Source of the DNA: an uncultured Clostridia bacterium
Lineage (GTDB): Bacteria; Bacillota; Clostridia; Lachnospirales; CAG-274
Direction: 5' to 3'
DNA length: 64,000 bases
Assembly (NCBI GenBank): GCA_947585865.1
Contig: CANPXH010000001.1
Location: 1 to 64,000, forward strand
Positions within the stretch are counted from its first letter, which is position 1. Each line of letters opens with the position of its first letter. A program made the position numbers and the translations under genes. The notes under the pieces are model-generated. The model was not told the origin of the DNA, did not search any database, and saw only the letters and a program-made list of their open reading frames with translations. Below are positions 54,237 to 63,029 of this stretch, one piece after another.

Positions 54237-54583
54237 TTTGGATCGAATATAAGCGCCATTACAAAGGCCGAAAGGATAGCGGCGCATATTCCTGCCGCTG
54301 TTGCTTTAAGACCTCCGGTAAGAATGCCTATCATTCCCGATTCGTCTATTTCCTTCATTACACCCTTTGACAGGTTGTATCCGAAGCCCAATAAGGGCAC
54401 TGTTGCTCCCGCTCCGCCTATGTCCACCACATATCGGTATATCCCAAGACCGCCGAGCACACAGCCGGCTATTACGTAAAACACAAGTATCCTTGCGGAA
54501 GTAAGCTTTGTTTTATCAATAAGTATTTGACCTATTGCACATATAACGCCTCCTACCCAAAAGGCATTTATATAATCCATCAT
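54227..54583 (-). CDS. spoVAE: Stage V sporulation protein AE (SpoVAEb)
   Basis: 118-residue membrane protein with about three to four TM segments, MMDYINAFWVGGVICAIGQILIDKTKLT at the start and GGAGATVPLLGFGYNLSKG in the middle, as in SpoVAE. Part of the inner-membrane channel that imports dipicolinic acid during sporulation and releases it on germination. The chosen ATG overlaps the spoVAD stop (ATGA) after GGGGGTGAG. Homologous to SpoVAC upstream. Confidence 0.9.
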   Translation of the reverse strand: MMDYINAFWVGGVICAIGQILIDKTKLTSARILVFYVIAGCVLGGLGIYRYVVDIGGAGATVPLLGFGYNLSKGVMKEIDESGMIGILTGGLKATAAGICAAILSAFVMALIFDPKEK

Positions 54584-55602
54584 TGACTCACCCCCTGATT
54601 TTCTATTACCACACAATGGGCAATGCCCGCAATGGATTCGCCCTGCTGAACGCTTGTGGGGCTCATCAATGCACCTGTAGGCACAAACAGTATGCTGTTT
54701 ATCATCTTCCTTCTCAACTTGTGATAAAGCATTCCCGCAAATGTTACGGCCGAACAAGCACAGCCGCTTCCTCCGCTGTGTGTATCTTGTCTGTCCTTGT
54801 CGAATATTTCAATGCCGCAGTCTATATGGACCTTACTGATATCATAGCCTTTTTCTTTAAGGAGCTTCAAAAGCAGGTCCTTTCCCACATAGCCCAAATC
54901 TCCTGTGACAATATGATCATAGTGATCCGGCTTTCTGCCAAAATCCTGAAAATGCTGATAGATGGCATCCGCTGCCGCAGGCGCCATGGCGGCACCCATA
55001 TTGTTTGCATCGGTTATGCCCATATCCACTATCTTTCCTGTCGTTATTCCCGTAATATAAGGATGTTCGTTTCCTTCTGTTATCACAGCGGCTCCGTCGC
55101 CTGTAACTGTCCACGTTGCCGTAGGCGTTCTCTGAGTGCCGAGATCCATAGGGAAGCGAAATTGCTTTTCGGCTGAGCAAAAGTGACTTGACGCCCCCGC
55201 TATCGTGTTTTTGGCTCCGCCGCCGTCTATAAGTATCGCACAAAGGCTCATTGCTTCACCCATTGTAGAGCAAGCGCCGAATACCCCGAAAAAAGGTATT
55301 TTCAATCCCCTTACCCCAAAGGTACTTCCGCAGCATTGATTCAATAGATCGCCTGTTATAACATAGTCTATATCCCGGGGTGAAAGTCCTGCCTTGTTTA
55401 TGGCAAGCTTTAAATTGTCCGATGCCATTTTGCTTTCCGCCTTTTCCCAGCTTTCCTGCCCCAAAAGATTGTCCTGCAATATTACATCAAAATACTCCCT
55501 TAGCGGGCCTTCGCCTTCTTTTGTGCCTACAGTTGAGGCTGTAGCTTTTATTGATATATTTTTGTCAAATTTCATTGACTGCTTTCCTATATGCTTTGCC
55601 AT
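54580..55602 (-). CDS. spoVAD: Stage V sporulation protein AD
   Basis: 340-residue thiolase-fold protein that binds dipicolinic acid on the spore inner membrane. Conserved segments are GPLREYFD, CCGSTFGVRGLKIPFFGVFGACSTM, GDLGYVGKDLL, HSGGSGCACSAVT and LFVPTGALMSPTS. RBS GGAAGTGA 7 bases upstream. Confidence 0.95.
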   Translation of the reverse strand: MAKHIGKQSMKFDKNISIKATASTVGTKEGEGPLREYFDVILQDNLLGQESWEKAESKMASDNLKLAINKAGLSPRDIDYVITGDLLNQCCGSTFGVRGLKIPFFGVFGACSTMGEAMSLCAILIDGGGAKNTIAGASSHFCSAEKQFRFPMDLGTQRTPTATWTVTGDGAAVITEGNEHPYITGITTGKIVDMGITDANNMGAAMAPAAADAIYQHFQDFGRKPDHYDHIVTGDLGYVGKDLLLKLLKEKGYDISKVHIDCGIEIFDKDRQDTHSGGSGCACSAVTFAGMLYHKLRRKMINSILFVPTGALMSPTSVQQGESIAGIAHCVVIENQGVSQ

Positions 55603-55616
55603 TTAACGATCACTTC

Positions 55617-56060
55617 CTAGCCTAAAATACAATATACTATACCTACAATGACCGATGTGAGCACGCCATATAAAATAACGGGGCCCGCAACAATAAATAT
55701 CTTGGCGCCTAGGCCAAGTATCATTCCTTCTTTTTTAAACTCTATGGCCGGAGACGTTACCGAATTGGAAAATCCCGTTATGGGCACTATCGATCCTGCT
55801 CCCGCAAATTTGCCCAGCTTGCTGTACAGTCCGAGACCCGTAAGTATTGAAGCGGCGACAACAAGTATTACAGAGGTATATGTGCCCGCTTCTTCAACGC
55901 TTGCGCCATAAAACTTGGCAATATTCGTTATTACCTGACCTATCGTGCATATTATGCCTCCCACAATAAAGGCTTTGACACAATTTTTTATTATAGGGCT
56001 GTTCGGCGATGCTTTCTTTACCATTTTGCCGTACTGTTCTTTTGTCATTTCCTTACCCAT
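55617..56060 (-). CDS. spoVAC: Stage V sporulation protein AC
   Basis: 147-residue membrane protein with MTKEQYGKMVKKASPNSPIIKNCVKAFIVGGIICTIGQ and GAGSIVPITGFSNSVTSPAIEFKKEG. SpoVAC is the mechanosensitive part of the dipicolinate channel. The ATG follows GGAGG; an upstream extension of eleven codons has no RBS of its own. Confidence 0.94.
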   Translation of the reverse strand: MGKEMTKEQYGKMVKKASPNSPIIKNCVKAFIVGGIICTIGQVITNIAKFYGASVEEAGTYTSVILVVAASILTGLGLYSKLGKFAGAGSIVPITGFSNSVTSPAIEFKKEGMILGLGAKIFIVAGPVILYGVLTSVIVGIVYCILG

Positions 56061-56073
56061 TATATTGCCTCCT

Positions 56074-56505
56074 CTATATGAAATAAAAGCCATCTACAAA
56101 ATAATAGAGCATAGAGCCTGCGGCCTTGCCCAGTGCAAGCGCAGCTATAAAATATTTGATACCCTTATAAAGCCTTGTTCTCCTTGACAGTATGGGTATC
56201 ACATTCAATACCTCGGCAAGAGATACCGCCAAACAGCCGTAAAATATTCCGATGCAGGTGCTAAGTATTATGACAGGCACTGCTCCTATGGGAATATAAT
56301 AGTCATACATTATCGTAAATGCACCGAATATACCTCCTGCGATTATCGCTTCTTCGTATAGCTTAATATTATTTTCCGTCTTTGTTTTCATTGCAAGGCG
56401 AGGCACTACGCCGATTATTGCTATAAAAGCAAATACCGCTCCCGATATCACTACCCCTGCGCCAAGACCCAAAAGTATAAGAAAAACGTATTTTAACGCT
56501 GTCAT
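56074..56505 (-). CDS. spoVAB: Stage V sporulation protein AB
   Basis: 143 residues with about five TM segments (GLGAGVVISGAVFAFIAIIGVVPRLAMKTKT, LYEEAIIAGGIFGAF). SpoVAB family membrane protein of the dipicolinate uptake operon. Overlaps spoVAA by ATGA. Confidence 0.9.
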   Translation of the reverse strand: MTALKYVFLILLGLGAGVVISGAVFAFIAIIGVVPRLAMKTKTENNIKLYEEAIIAGGIFGAFTIMYDYYIPIGAVPVIILSTCIGIFYGCLAVSLAEVLNVIPILSRRTRLYKGIKYFIAALALGKAAGSMLYYFVDGFYFI

Positions 56506-57110
56506 TTTTTGTTCTCCTTGTTCAGTGTATCTATTATGTTTGTATTTACGTCATCTTCATATACAGACATTTCCACCTCTATAGGCGTAGGATCGCTAGT
56601 AAGCTTTTTGCCGCCCAGGTGATTGAAAAATACGATAATGCCCAATGCAAGTCCTATTGAATAAGGCAGGTCTATTATAGCGGGATCCGTAACCTTTTCG
56701 CCGAAAAAAATATAATAATAATTTTCAAACACGGTGGCCATCTGTGCATCCGAATGAAAGCTCATTATTGCCGTTGCCGAGCCTGCAAAAAGTATAATGG
56801 ACACAAACGCTACCTTAAGCACGAGCCATAATATATTCTGCTTCTTTTTTGTGCTGTATTCAACTATTGTGTCCATTTCTCCCACATTGCTTATGGTATT
56901 GCCCGGGAAAGCATTATCTATGGCGTTTATTATATCTATTACGGAAATAAGATAGCATTTGTTTTCCCTCTTGGTTATAGTCATAAGTATAATGTCCTCT
57001 ATTCTGTTTTTAAGTCCGCCTTCGGTATATACCTTGGCAACATCTTTTATTTTGATATATCCGGTACTGGTTACGCTTATTTTTTTATCAGGCTTTATAT
57101 ATATTTCCAT
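56502..57110 (-). CDS. spoVAA: Stage V sporulation protein AA
   Basis: 202 residues: an N-terminal soluble part (IYIKPDKKISVTSTGYIKIKDVAKVY), then two TM segments (about 97-117 and 150-168). SpoVAA family by sequence and by position at the head of the operon, 50 bases after sigF. Many Clostridium species lack spoVAA and spoVAB, so keeping the Bacillus-type set is notable. Confidence 0.9.
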   Translation of the reverse strand: MEIYIKPDKKISVTSTGYIKIKDVAKVYTEGGLKNRIEDIILMTITKRENKCYLISVIDIINAIDNAFPGNTISNVGEMDTIVEYSTKKKQNILWLVLKVAFVSIILFAGSATAIMSFHSDAQMATVFENYYYIFFGEKVTDPAIIDLPYSIGLALGIIVFFNHLGGKKLTSDPTPIEVEMSVYEDDVNTNIIDTLNKENKK

Positions 57111-57160
57111 AGCATCGCTCCTATAGCTCTTTTAAATTATGGTGCCATAAAAATTATTTT

Positions 57161-57880
57161 TTATTCATTAAAGCCCTCTCTCATTTTTTTCAGTATCTTC
57201 TTTTCAAGCCTTGATATCTGTACCTGTGATACACCTATTATTTCGGCTACACTGCTTTGAGTCATTCCCTCCATATATCGCATTTTTATTATGTCTCTTT
57301 CTCTTTTATCCAAACTGTTTAATTTTTCCTCCAGCACGATATTGTCTATTATAGCATCGCATTTGTCATTATTGCCGGCGATGGTATCCATAACATACAT
57401 ATCACGGCCCTTATCCGTTTCTATCTTTTTGTATATCGACTCCACATCCCTCATGGAATTAAGGGCAAGCACAATGTCCTCGCCGCTTATGCCTGTATAT
57501 TCGGAGAGCTCCTGTATGTTCGGCTCTCGGCCGAATTTTACCCTGAACCCTTCCTTTGCCCTCATCAATTTAAATGCTGTTTCCTTTATGCCTCTGCTTA
57601 TTTTTATGATACCGTCATCTCTTAAAAATCTCTTTATCTCTCCGCATATCATGGGTACCGCATATGTGGACAGCTTTACGTCATAACTCAGATCAAATTT
57701 TTTAACAGCCTTTACAAGCCCCATTGCTCCAAGCTGATACAGATCCTCATTTTCCGCTCCACGCCCTGTAAACCTTTTTACGATGCTCCAAATAAGTCCT
57801 GTATTTTCATTTATAAGAATTTCAAAGGCATTCTTATCGCCCTTCTGCGCTTTTTCAATAAGCTTATGTACATCCTCCAT
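57161..57880 (-). CDS. sigF: RNA polymerase sigma-F factor
   Basis: 239-residue first forespore-specific sigma factor. Region 2 is YQLGAMGLVKAVKKFDLSYDVKLSTYAVPMICGEIKRFLRDDG and region 4 is KRERDIIKMRYMEGMTQSSVAEIIGVSQVQISRLEKKILKKMR. Directly follows spoIIAB with a 1-base gap, and is held inactive by SpoIIAB until the septum forms. Confidence 0.95.
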   Translation of the reverse strand: MEDVHKLIEKAQKGDKNAFEILINENTGLIWSIVKRFTGRGAENEDLYQLGAMGLVKAVKKFDLSYDVKLSTYAVPMICGEIKRFLRDDGIIKISRGIKETAFKLMRAKEGFRVKFGREPNIQELSEYTGISGEDIVLALNSMRDVESIYKKIETDKGRDMYVMDTIAGNNDKCDAIIDNIVLEEKLNSLDKRERDIIKMRYMEGMTQSSVAEIIGVSQVQISRLEKKILKKMREGFNE

Positions 57881-57881
57881 A

Positions 57882-58292
57882 TTATTTCAGTTCCTTATAC
57901 ATAGTAATTTTGGTGCCTTTATCCTTTTGCGATATGACGCACACCTTGTCCATAAATGCTTCCATTATCGTAAATCCCATGCCTGAGCGTTCTTCCTGCG
58001 GCTTAGTTGTATACAGAGGTTTTCTTGCAAGCTCTATATTTTCTATACCCCTTCCATAGTCTTCTACCTCGACCATAAGGGCATCATTTTCTATTTCACA
58101 ATATATTCGTACCGTGCCGCTATCGTCATAGCCATGTATTATTGAATTGGTCACAGCCTCGGATACGGCCATTTTAATATCCTCCATATCATTTACGGAA
58201 GGATTTTTATACAGCAAAAAGCCTGATACCGCCAATCTTGCAAAGGATTCGTTTTGTGAAACGGCATCAAATCTTATTTCCATTTTATTCAT
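57882..58292 (-). CDS. spoIIAB: Anti-sigma-F factor (serine kinase)
   Basis: 136-residue HATPase-fold protein with NESFARLAVSGFLLY, EAVTNSIIHGY (N-box), VEVEDYGRGIENI (G1) and ERSGMGFTIMEAFMD (G2). It binds SigF and phosphorylates SpoIIAA. Confidence 0.96.
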   Translation of the reverse strand: MNKMEIRFDAVSQNESFARLAVSGFLLYKNPSVNDMEDIKMAVSEAVTNSIIHGYDDSGTVRIYCEIENDALMVEVEDYGRGIENIELARKPLYTTKPQEERSGMGFTIMEAFMDKVCVISQKDKGTKITMYKELK

Positions 58293-58306
58293 TTGTTATC
58301 ACCTGC

Positions 58307-58645
58307 CTATAATTTCAAGCTGTTTACAGCATTTTTTATCGTATCGTAGTTTTTTATTATTTTATAAAGGCCCGATAAAGTATATATCCTTTCCATGTTC
58401 CCTCTTATGCCTACAAGAGAAACCGTACCCATTTTTTCGCTCATTTCCTTATATCTGCCCAGTATCATACCTATGCCCGAACTGTCCATAAACTCGACGC
58501 CGCTCAGATCTATCACAATATTTTTGATGCTGTGAGACATATTGTCATATATATATCTTTTTATTATCTCGGTATTGTGATGATCTATATCACCGAACAG
58601 ATTTACTATTAATGTATTTCCTTCCAAGCTGCTTTTTATTTTCAT
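58307..58645 (-). CDS. spoIIAA: Anti-anti-sigma-F factor
   Basis: 112-residue STAS-domain protein with LFGDIDHHNTEIIK, VIDLSGVEFMDSSGIGMILGRYK (phosphorylated Ser in DSSG) and SLVGIRGNMERIYTLSGLYKII. When unphosphorylated it frees SigF from SpoIIAB. First gene of the sporulation block. RBS AAAGGAGG. Confidence 0.96.
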   Translation of the reverse strand: MKIKSSLEGNTLIVNLFGDIDHHNTEIIKRYIYDNMSHSIKNIVIDLSGVEFMDSSGIGMILGRYKEMSEKMGTVSLVGIRGNMERIYTLSGLYKIIKNYDTIKNAVNSLKL

Positions 58646-58696
58646 ATAAAAACCTCCTTTACTTAATTTTAAGACATTTACAGTGCTTGTTCAAAT

Positions 58697-58715
58697 AATT
58701 TTGTTAAACAAATTT
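58697..58715. promoter_or_regulatory. 19-bp near-palindrome between spoIIAA and lexA
   Basis: TTGTT-A-AACAA (58701-58711) with extended arms, 8 of 9 outer-arm positions matching. It lies in the spoIIA/lexA divergent gap and may be an operator; no regulator can be named. Confidence 0.45.
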
Positions 58716-58726
58716 TCCAAAAAAAC

Positions 58727-58782
58727 TTTACTTTTCTCAAAAATATGATACAATATTATTAGAACGATAGAATATATTTTCG
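58727..58782 (+). promoter_or_regulatory. lexA promoter with degenerate SOS-box-like motif
   Basis: TTTACT (58727-58732), 16 bases, then TACAAT (58749-58754). GAATATATTTTCG (58770-58782) matches 11 of 13 bases of GAACATATGTTCG, the complement of the Firmicutes LexA box, and lies at the transcription start, where autoregulation would act. Confidence 0.5.
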
Positions 58783-58795
58783 AAAGGTTGGTATT

Positions 58796-59416
58796 ATGCA
58801 AGACTTAACAGATATGCAAAGAAAGATATACGACTACATAAAAGAAGAAATACGCAAGGGCATTACCCCTTCCATACGTGAGATAGGCAAGGCTGTCGGA
58901 CTTTCTTCCACTTCATCCATACACCTTCATCTGAACAGTCTCGAACGCAAGGGCTATATACATAGACCTAAGTCAAAGAAAAGATGTATAGAGATATTGG
59001 ACAACAGCTTTTATGAGTATGACGATGTGTCCGCTGCTCCGGAATACAGCAACATACCTATTATAGGCACTGTTGCCGCCGGTTCTCCGATACTTGCCGA
59101 TGAAAACATAGAAGGATATTTCCCCGTGCCTGTAAGCTATCTTACAAATGACATTACATTTATGCTGAGAATAAAAGGCAACAGTATGATAAATGCCGGC
59201 ATATTCAACAACGACCTTGTCCTCGTGCGCCAACAGGTGACTGCACGCAACGGTGATATTATAATCGCTCTTATAGATGATTCGGCTACCTGCAAGACCT
59301 TCTATAAGGAAGAGGAATATATAAGGCTCCAGCCTGAAAATGACGACTATGAACCCATATATGTAAGGGATTGCCGTATCCTCGGCAAAGTTACCGGACT
59401 TTTCAGGAGCTTTTGA
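58796..59416 (+). CDS. lexA: LexA repressor
   Basis: SOS repressor of 206 residues: winged helix-turn-helix (MQRKIYDYIKEEIRKGITPSIREIGKAVGLSSTSSIHLHLNSLERKGYI), cleavage site Ala-Gly in TVAAGSPIL, active-site Ser in KGNSMINAG and Lys in CKTFYKE. Followed after one base by an exonuclease gene. Confidence 0.96.
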   Translation: MQDLTDMQRKIYDYIKEEIRKGITPSIREIGKAVGLSSTSSIHLHLNSLERKGYIHRPKSKKRCIEILDNSFYEYDDVSAAPEYSNIPIIGTVAAGSPILADENIEGYFPVPVSYLTNDITFMLRIKGNSMINAGIFNNDLVLVRQQVTARNGDIIIALIDDSATCKTFYKEEEYIRLQPENDDYEPIYVRDCRILGKVTGLFRSF

Positions 59417-59417
59417 T

Positions 59418-60062
59418 ATGGACAGCTTTTTGGATTATCTAATTAAAAAGTCGGATATCGGCAGGAATGAATACTTCAACTACAGGCAGCCCTCACGTAA
59501 GGCAGCAAAAAAGCTGTCCTACGAAAAAATAACCGAGCCTACTGCCGAAAGCTATGTCGTATTCGATTTTGAAACAACGGGTATGAATCCCGAACTTAAC
59601 AGAATAATCGAAATAGGCGCAGTAAAGATCACAAATAATGAGGTAACTGGTTCTTTTAACGCTCTTATCGATCCGGAGCAATATATACCCTACAGCATCA
59701 CCCGTATCACACACATCACAAATGATTCGGTAGCCGACAGACCGACTATAAGCACTGTGCTGCCAAAGTTTTGCGATTTTGTTGAAGATATGCCCCTTGT
59801 AGCGCATAACGCTCCCTTTGATATGAGCTTTCTTTTAGCCAACTGCCAGCGTGAAAATTTAACTTTAAGCAATCCCGCCATAGATACTCTGTATCTCAGC
59901 AGAAAATATAACAAGGAATGTGAAAAGCATAATCTAGCATATCTCACCGACTATTTTGATATAAAATTAAAAAATGCCCACAGAGCCTACTTTGATGCCT
60001 TGGCTACCTGTGAGCTGTATAAAATAATACAACAGAAATATTACTCTCTTATCGATCTGTAG
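59418..60062 (+). CDS. DnaQ-family 3'-5' exonuclease
   Basis: 214 residues. The DEDD motifs are FDFETTGMNPELNRIIEIGAV (ExoI), LVAHNAPFDMSFL (ExoII) and NAHRAYFDALATCELY (ExoIII, His-type DEDDh). Similar to the exonuclease of PolC and DinG. About 50 N-terminal residues are outside the domain. The one-base gap after lexA suggests cotranscription, so the exonuclease may be induced by DNA damage. Confidence 0.9.
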   Translation: MDSFLDYLIKKSDIGRNEYFNYRQPSRKAAKKLSYEKITEPTAESYVVFDFETTGMNPELNRIIEIGAVKITNNEVTGSFNALIDPEQYIPYSITRITHITNDSVADRPTISTVLPKFCDFVEDMPLVAHNAPFDMSFLLANCQRENLTLSNPAIDTLYLSRKYNKECEKHNLAYLTDYFDIKLKNAHRAYFDALATCELYKIIQQKYYSLIDL

Positions 60063-60135
60063 ATCGCATATAAATCGAATATAAAATATTTGCAAAATAT
60101 TGCGAGATATTTCTTTAAATATATCAACCTTATAT

Positions 60136-60166
60136 AAAAAACAGGCCGTGTTGCAGCGGCCTGTTT
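60136..60166 (-). terminator. Terminator of tRNA-Arg
   Basis: ACAGGCCG (60141-60148) pairs with CGGCCTGT (60157-60164), with a T-run on the minus strand, directly after the tRNA. Confidence 0.88.
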
Positions 60167-60170
60167 AAAT

Positions 60171-60243
<73 letters not shown>

Positions 60244-60254
60244 ACAACAAAAGT

Positions 60255-60283
60255 ATTTTACAACTAAAAGCAAATTTTGTCAA
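60255..60283 (-). promoter_or_regulatory. Sigma-A promoter of tRNA-Arg
   Basis: On the minus strand perfect TTGACA (60278-60283), 17 bases, then TAAAAT (60255-60260), about 11 bases before the mature tRNA. Confidence 0.82.
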
Positions 60284-60337
60284 GATGAAAATATATGTTT
60301 AATATAAAATAAATTTTAGATTATCTTAATTTTAGTG

Positions 60338-60382
60338 TTGCAATTTATACTTTGATATGTTAAAGTATTAATATGCTAAAAT
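60338..60382 (+). promoter_or_regulatory. Probable promoter region of the amino-acid ABC transporter
   Basis: Two overlapping options: TTGCAA (60338-60343) with TAAAGT (60361-60366) at 17 bases, or an extended -10 TGCTAAAAT (60374-60382). Neither is strong enough to choose. Confidence 0.45.
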
Positions 60383-60405
60383 AATAAAAAAACGGAGGCT
60401 TTACT

Positions 60406-61236
60406 ATGAAAAAATTTTTAAGCATATTACTTGCAGGCACAATGCTCTTTGGTATGGTCGGCTGCGGAGGCAATACGGATACTCCCGATGCGGAGAATAC
60501 CGACACCGCTGCTGAGGATACTGCCGATGCTATCGAAAATACAGATGATGTTCTTGTAATCGGTCTTGATGACACATTTGAACCAATGGGCTTCAGAGAT
60601 GAGAACAACGAGCTTGTAGGCTTCGACATCGATCTTGCCAAGGCTGCTGCCGAAAAGATGGGCACAGAGGTAAAATTCCAGCCTATTGACTGGGATAGCA
60701 AGGAAATGGAGATCGAAACAGGCAAGATAGACCTTATATGGAACGGCTTTTCTACCTCTGAGGAGAGAGAAAAGACATTCACTCTTTCTAAGCCATACCT
60801 TGACAACAAGCAGATAATATTGGTACCTGCCGATTCAGAAATAGCTGCAAAGGCAGATCTTGCAGGCAAGGTAGTAGGCGCTCAGGACGGTTCAACTGCT
60901 GTTGATGCCATTAATAAAGATGATATTCACAATGAATTTGCAAACCTGGCTACATATGATACAAATGTTCTTGCATTCCAAGATCTTGCAATAGGCAGAG
61001 TTGACGCCGTAGTTGCCGATATCGTTGCCGCACAGTATTATATTGCAACAAACGAAGACGCAAATCTTAAAATACTTGACGAAGACTTTGGATCAGAGCA
61101 GTATGTTATAGCCGCAAAGAAAGGCAACACAGAGTTAATGGACAAGGTTCAGACTGCTATTGATGAGCTGAATGCAGACGGTACCTCAGCCGAGATATCA
61201 AAGAAATGGTTTGGCGAGGATATAGTTGTAAAATAA
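60406..61236 (+). CDS. Polar amino-acid ABC transporter, substrate-binding lipoprotein
   Basis: 276 residues: lipoprotein signal with lipobox GMVGC (Cys about residue 20), an Asp/Glu/Thr-rich linker, then a family 3 periplasmic-type binding domain (LVIGLDDTFEPMGFRDENNELVGFDIDLAKAAAEKMG, EMEIETGKIDLIWNGFS, VGAQDGSTAVDAI, AVVADIVAAQYYI). Anchored outside and delivers a polar amino acid or cystine-type substrate to the permease. A hairpin separates it from the permease gene, allowing higher expression of the binding protein. Confidence 0.93.
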   Translation: MKKFLSILLAGTMLFGMVGCGGNTDTPDAENTDTAAEDTADAIENTDDVLVIGLDDTFEPMGFRDENNELVGFDIDLAKAAAEKMGTEVKFQPIDWDSKEMEIETGKIDLIWNGFSTSEEREKTFTLSKPYLDNKQIILVPADSEIAAKADLAGKVVGAQDGSTAVDAINKDDIHNEFANLATYDTNVLAFQDLAIGRVDAVVADIVAAQYYIATNEDANLKILDEDFGSEQYVIAAKKGNTELMDKVQTAIDELNADGTSAEISKKWFGEDIVVK

Positions 61237-61271
61237 GGTATATTGGAAAACAATATTCTGATAATATGATC

Positions 61272-61298
61272 GGGGCTGTTCATCAGCCCCTTATTTTT
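61272..61298 (+). terminator. Attenuating terminator between binding protein and permease genes
   Basis: GGGGCTG (61272-61278) pairs with CAGCCCC (61284-61290), followed by TTATTTTT. Partial read-through would supply less permease and ATPase than binding protein. Confidence 0.8.
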
Positions 61299-61314
61299 GA
61301 AAGGAAGTGAACCA

Positions 61315-61995
61315 ATGTCGGATATAGCTTCATGGGTATCTCAGATGCTTATAGGCTGTAAGCTCACCATAGAGCTTTTTGCCATAACACTTATATTTTC
61401 ACTGCCTCTCGGACTTATTCTTTCATTTATAAGAATAGCTAGGTCGCCAAAGGGTGCTATATCAAAGGCGATATATTACTGCATAGAGTGGATAGTATCG
61501 GGCTTCATACTTATTATGAGAGGCACTCCCCTTATGCTCCAAATATTCTTTGTATACTTTGGTCTGCCCTATCTTCCCGTTATAGGCAAGTATCTTACCT
61601 TTGATAGATTTCCGGCAGGCGCCATAGCCTTTGTGTTAAACTATGGTGCATATTATGCCGAAATATTCAGAGGAGGTCTTTTATCCGTTGATAAAGGTCA
61701 ATACGAGGCGTCAAAAGTACTGGGTCTTACTCCTACTCAAACAAAATTCAGGATAGTGCTTCCTCAAATGTTCAGAATAGCCCTTCCATCTGTTGCAAAC
61801 GAAACGATCATATTGCTTAAGGATACAGCTCTTATAACGGCTATAGGTCTTTCGGATCTGTTGAAGGTGACCACAAATATTGTAAACAGGACCACAAACA
61901 TATCAGCCTTTGCGGTCGCTGCCGTATTTTATCTTATATTCAGCTACATACTTACGATCATATTCCAAAAGCTGGAAAAGAAATTTGATTTTTAG
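61315..61995 (+). CDS. Polar amino-acid ABC transporter, permease
   Basis: 226 residues with about five TM segments; the EAA loop motif EASKVLGLTPTQTKFRIVLPQMFRIALPSVANE (about 135-167) is clear, and FRGGLLSVDKGQYEA precedes it. The ATG follows AAGGAAGTGA; a TTG six codons earlier overlaps it. HisM/GlnP type. Confidence 0.94.
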   Translation: MSDIASWVSQMLIGCKLTIELFAITLIFSLPLGLILSFIRIARSPKGAISKAIYYCIEWIVSGFILIMRGTPLMLQIFFVYFGLPYLPVIGKYLTFDRFPAGAIAFVLNYGAYYAEIFRGGLLSVDKGQYEASKVLGLTPTQTKFRIVLPQMFRIALPSVANETIILLKDTALITAIGLSDLLKVTTNIVNRTTNISAFAVAAVFYLIFSYILTIIFQKLEKKFDF

Positions 61996-62007
61996 GAGGT
62001 CGAGCTT

Positions 62008-62751
62008 ATGTCAATAATTGAAGTACGAAATCTTAAAAAAAGCTTTGGCTCTCTTGAAGTTCTAAAGGATATAAGTATCGATATCGAAAAAGGAGATATC
62101 GTTGCGATACTGGGTCCTTCAGGCTCAGGCAAATCCACATTTCTCAGAAGTCTTATAGACTTGGAGGAAATAGACGGCGGAGATATATGCATAGAGGGAA
62201 AATATCTTGCAAAAAACGGTATATATCCTTCCGAAAAAGAAAAGAGAAAAATACTGAGCAAAACAGGTATGGTTTTCCAGCATTTCAATTTATTCCCTCA
62301 CCTTAATATAAAGAAAAACCTTATGCTTGCTCCCCTTTTGGCCAAACAAGACAGCAGGGAAAACATAGCGGAGCTTGCCAAAGAGACCCTTGAGAAAGTC
62401 GGCCTGGCAGATAAAATAAATGCTATGCCTTCTACCCTTTCCGGCGGCCAAAAGCAAAGGGTTGCAATAGCAAGAGCTTTGATGCTCAGGCCGGATATAG
62501 TCCTTTTTGACGAGCCGACATCCGCACTTGATCCCGAGCTTACGGGAGAGGTGCTAAATGTTATCAGAGAGCTTGCCAAGGAAGGAAACACAATGCTTAT
62601 CGTTACTCACGAGATAGGCTTTGCCTCAGAGGTGGCAAATAAAATAATATTTATGGAAGACGGCTACATACAAGCTGTCGGTACTCCAAACGAAGTAATA
62701 ATAAATCAGACGAACGAGCGTATCAATGCTTTTTTGAACAAGGTAAAATAG
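62008..62751 (+). CDS. Polar amino-acid ABC transporter, ATP-binding protein
   Basis: 247 residues. Walker A GPSGSGKST (about 35-43), Q-loop VFQHFNLFPH, signature LSGGQKQRVAIARAL, Walker B ILFDEPTSALDP and His switch VTHE are all intact, as in GlnQ/HisP. RBS AGGAGG overlaps the permease end region. Confidence 0.95.
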   Translation: MSIIEVRNLKKSFGSLEVLKDISIDIEKGDIVAILGPSGSGKSTFLRSLIDLEEIDGGDICIEGKYLAKNGIYPSEKEKRKILSKTGMVFQHFNLFPHLNIKKNLMLAPLLAKQDSRENIAELAKETLEKVGLADKINAMPSTLSGGQKQRVAIARALMLRPDIVLFDEPTSALDPELTGEVLNVIRELAKEGNTMLIVTHEIGFASEVANKIIFMEDGYIQAVGTPNEVIINQTNERINAFLNKVK

Positions 62752-62767
62752 AAAATATCACTTACAT

Positions 62768-62806
62768 ACAGAGCGTGTCCGTTTTACAGACTCGCTCTGT
62801 TTATAT
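62768..62806 (+). terminator. Terminator of the ABC transporter operon
   Basis: ACAGAGCG (62768-62775) pairs with CGCTCTGT (62793-62800), followed by TTATAT. The rest of the gap to 63029 is AT-rich with a weak ATAATATT/AATATTAT inverted repeat near 62835 and no gene. Confidence 0.75.
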
Positions 62807-63029
62807 ATTCGCTTTTTATACTTATGTATATATCATAATATTGTTTTGATCAAATATTATCACTGCCTTTTACCTGCCTATATGATACGTTCTTACAATA
62901 TCATAAAAGCATAAGAAGCATTGGCAGGCGGGAGTTTATGATTTAAAAACATTTATCAGTGTGGTAATTTTATTTTGAAATATCGGATATAAGTATATAC
63001 GGATATTTAATATTAAAAACTCTTCATTC

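Noticed and set aside
57111-57160. Sigma-G promoter between sigF and spoVAA
   Set aside because: GAATA and CATAATT can be found but are 20 bases apart instead of 17-18, so the match is not good enough.
58646-58726. Sigma-H promoter and Spo0A box upstream of spoIIAA
   Set aside because: Expected from the family, but the candidate GGAAAAT and GAAC sequences have wrong spacing and no TGTCGAA box is present.
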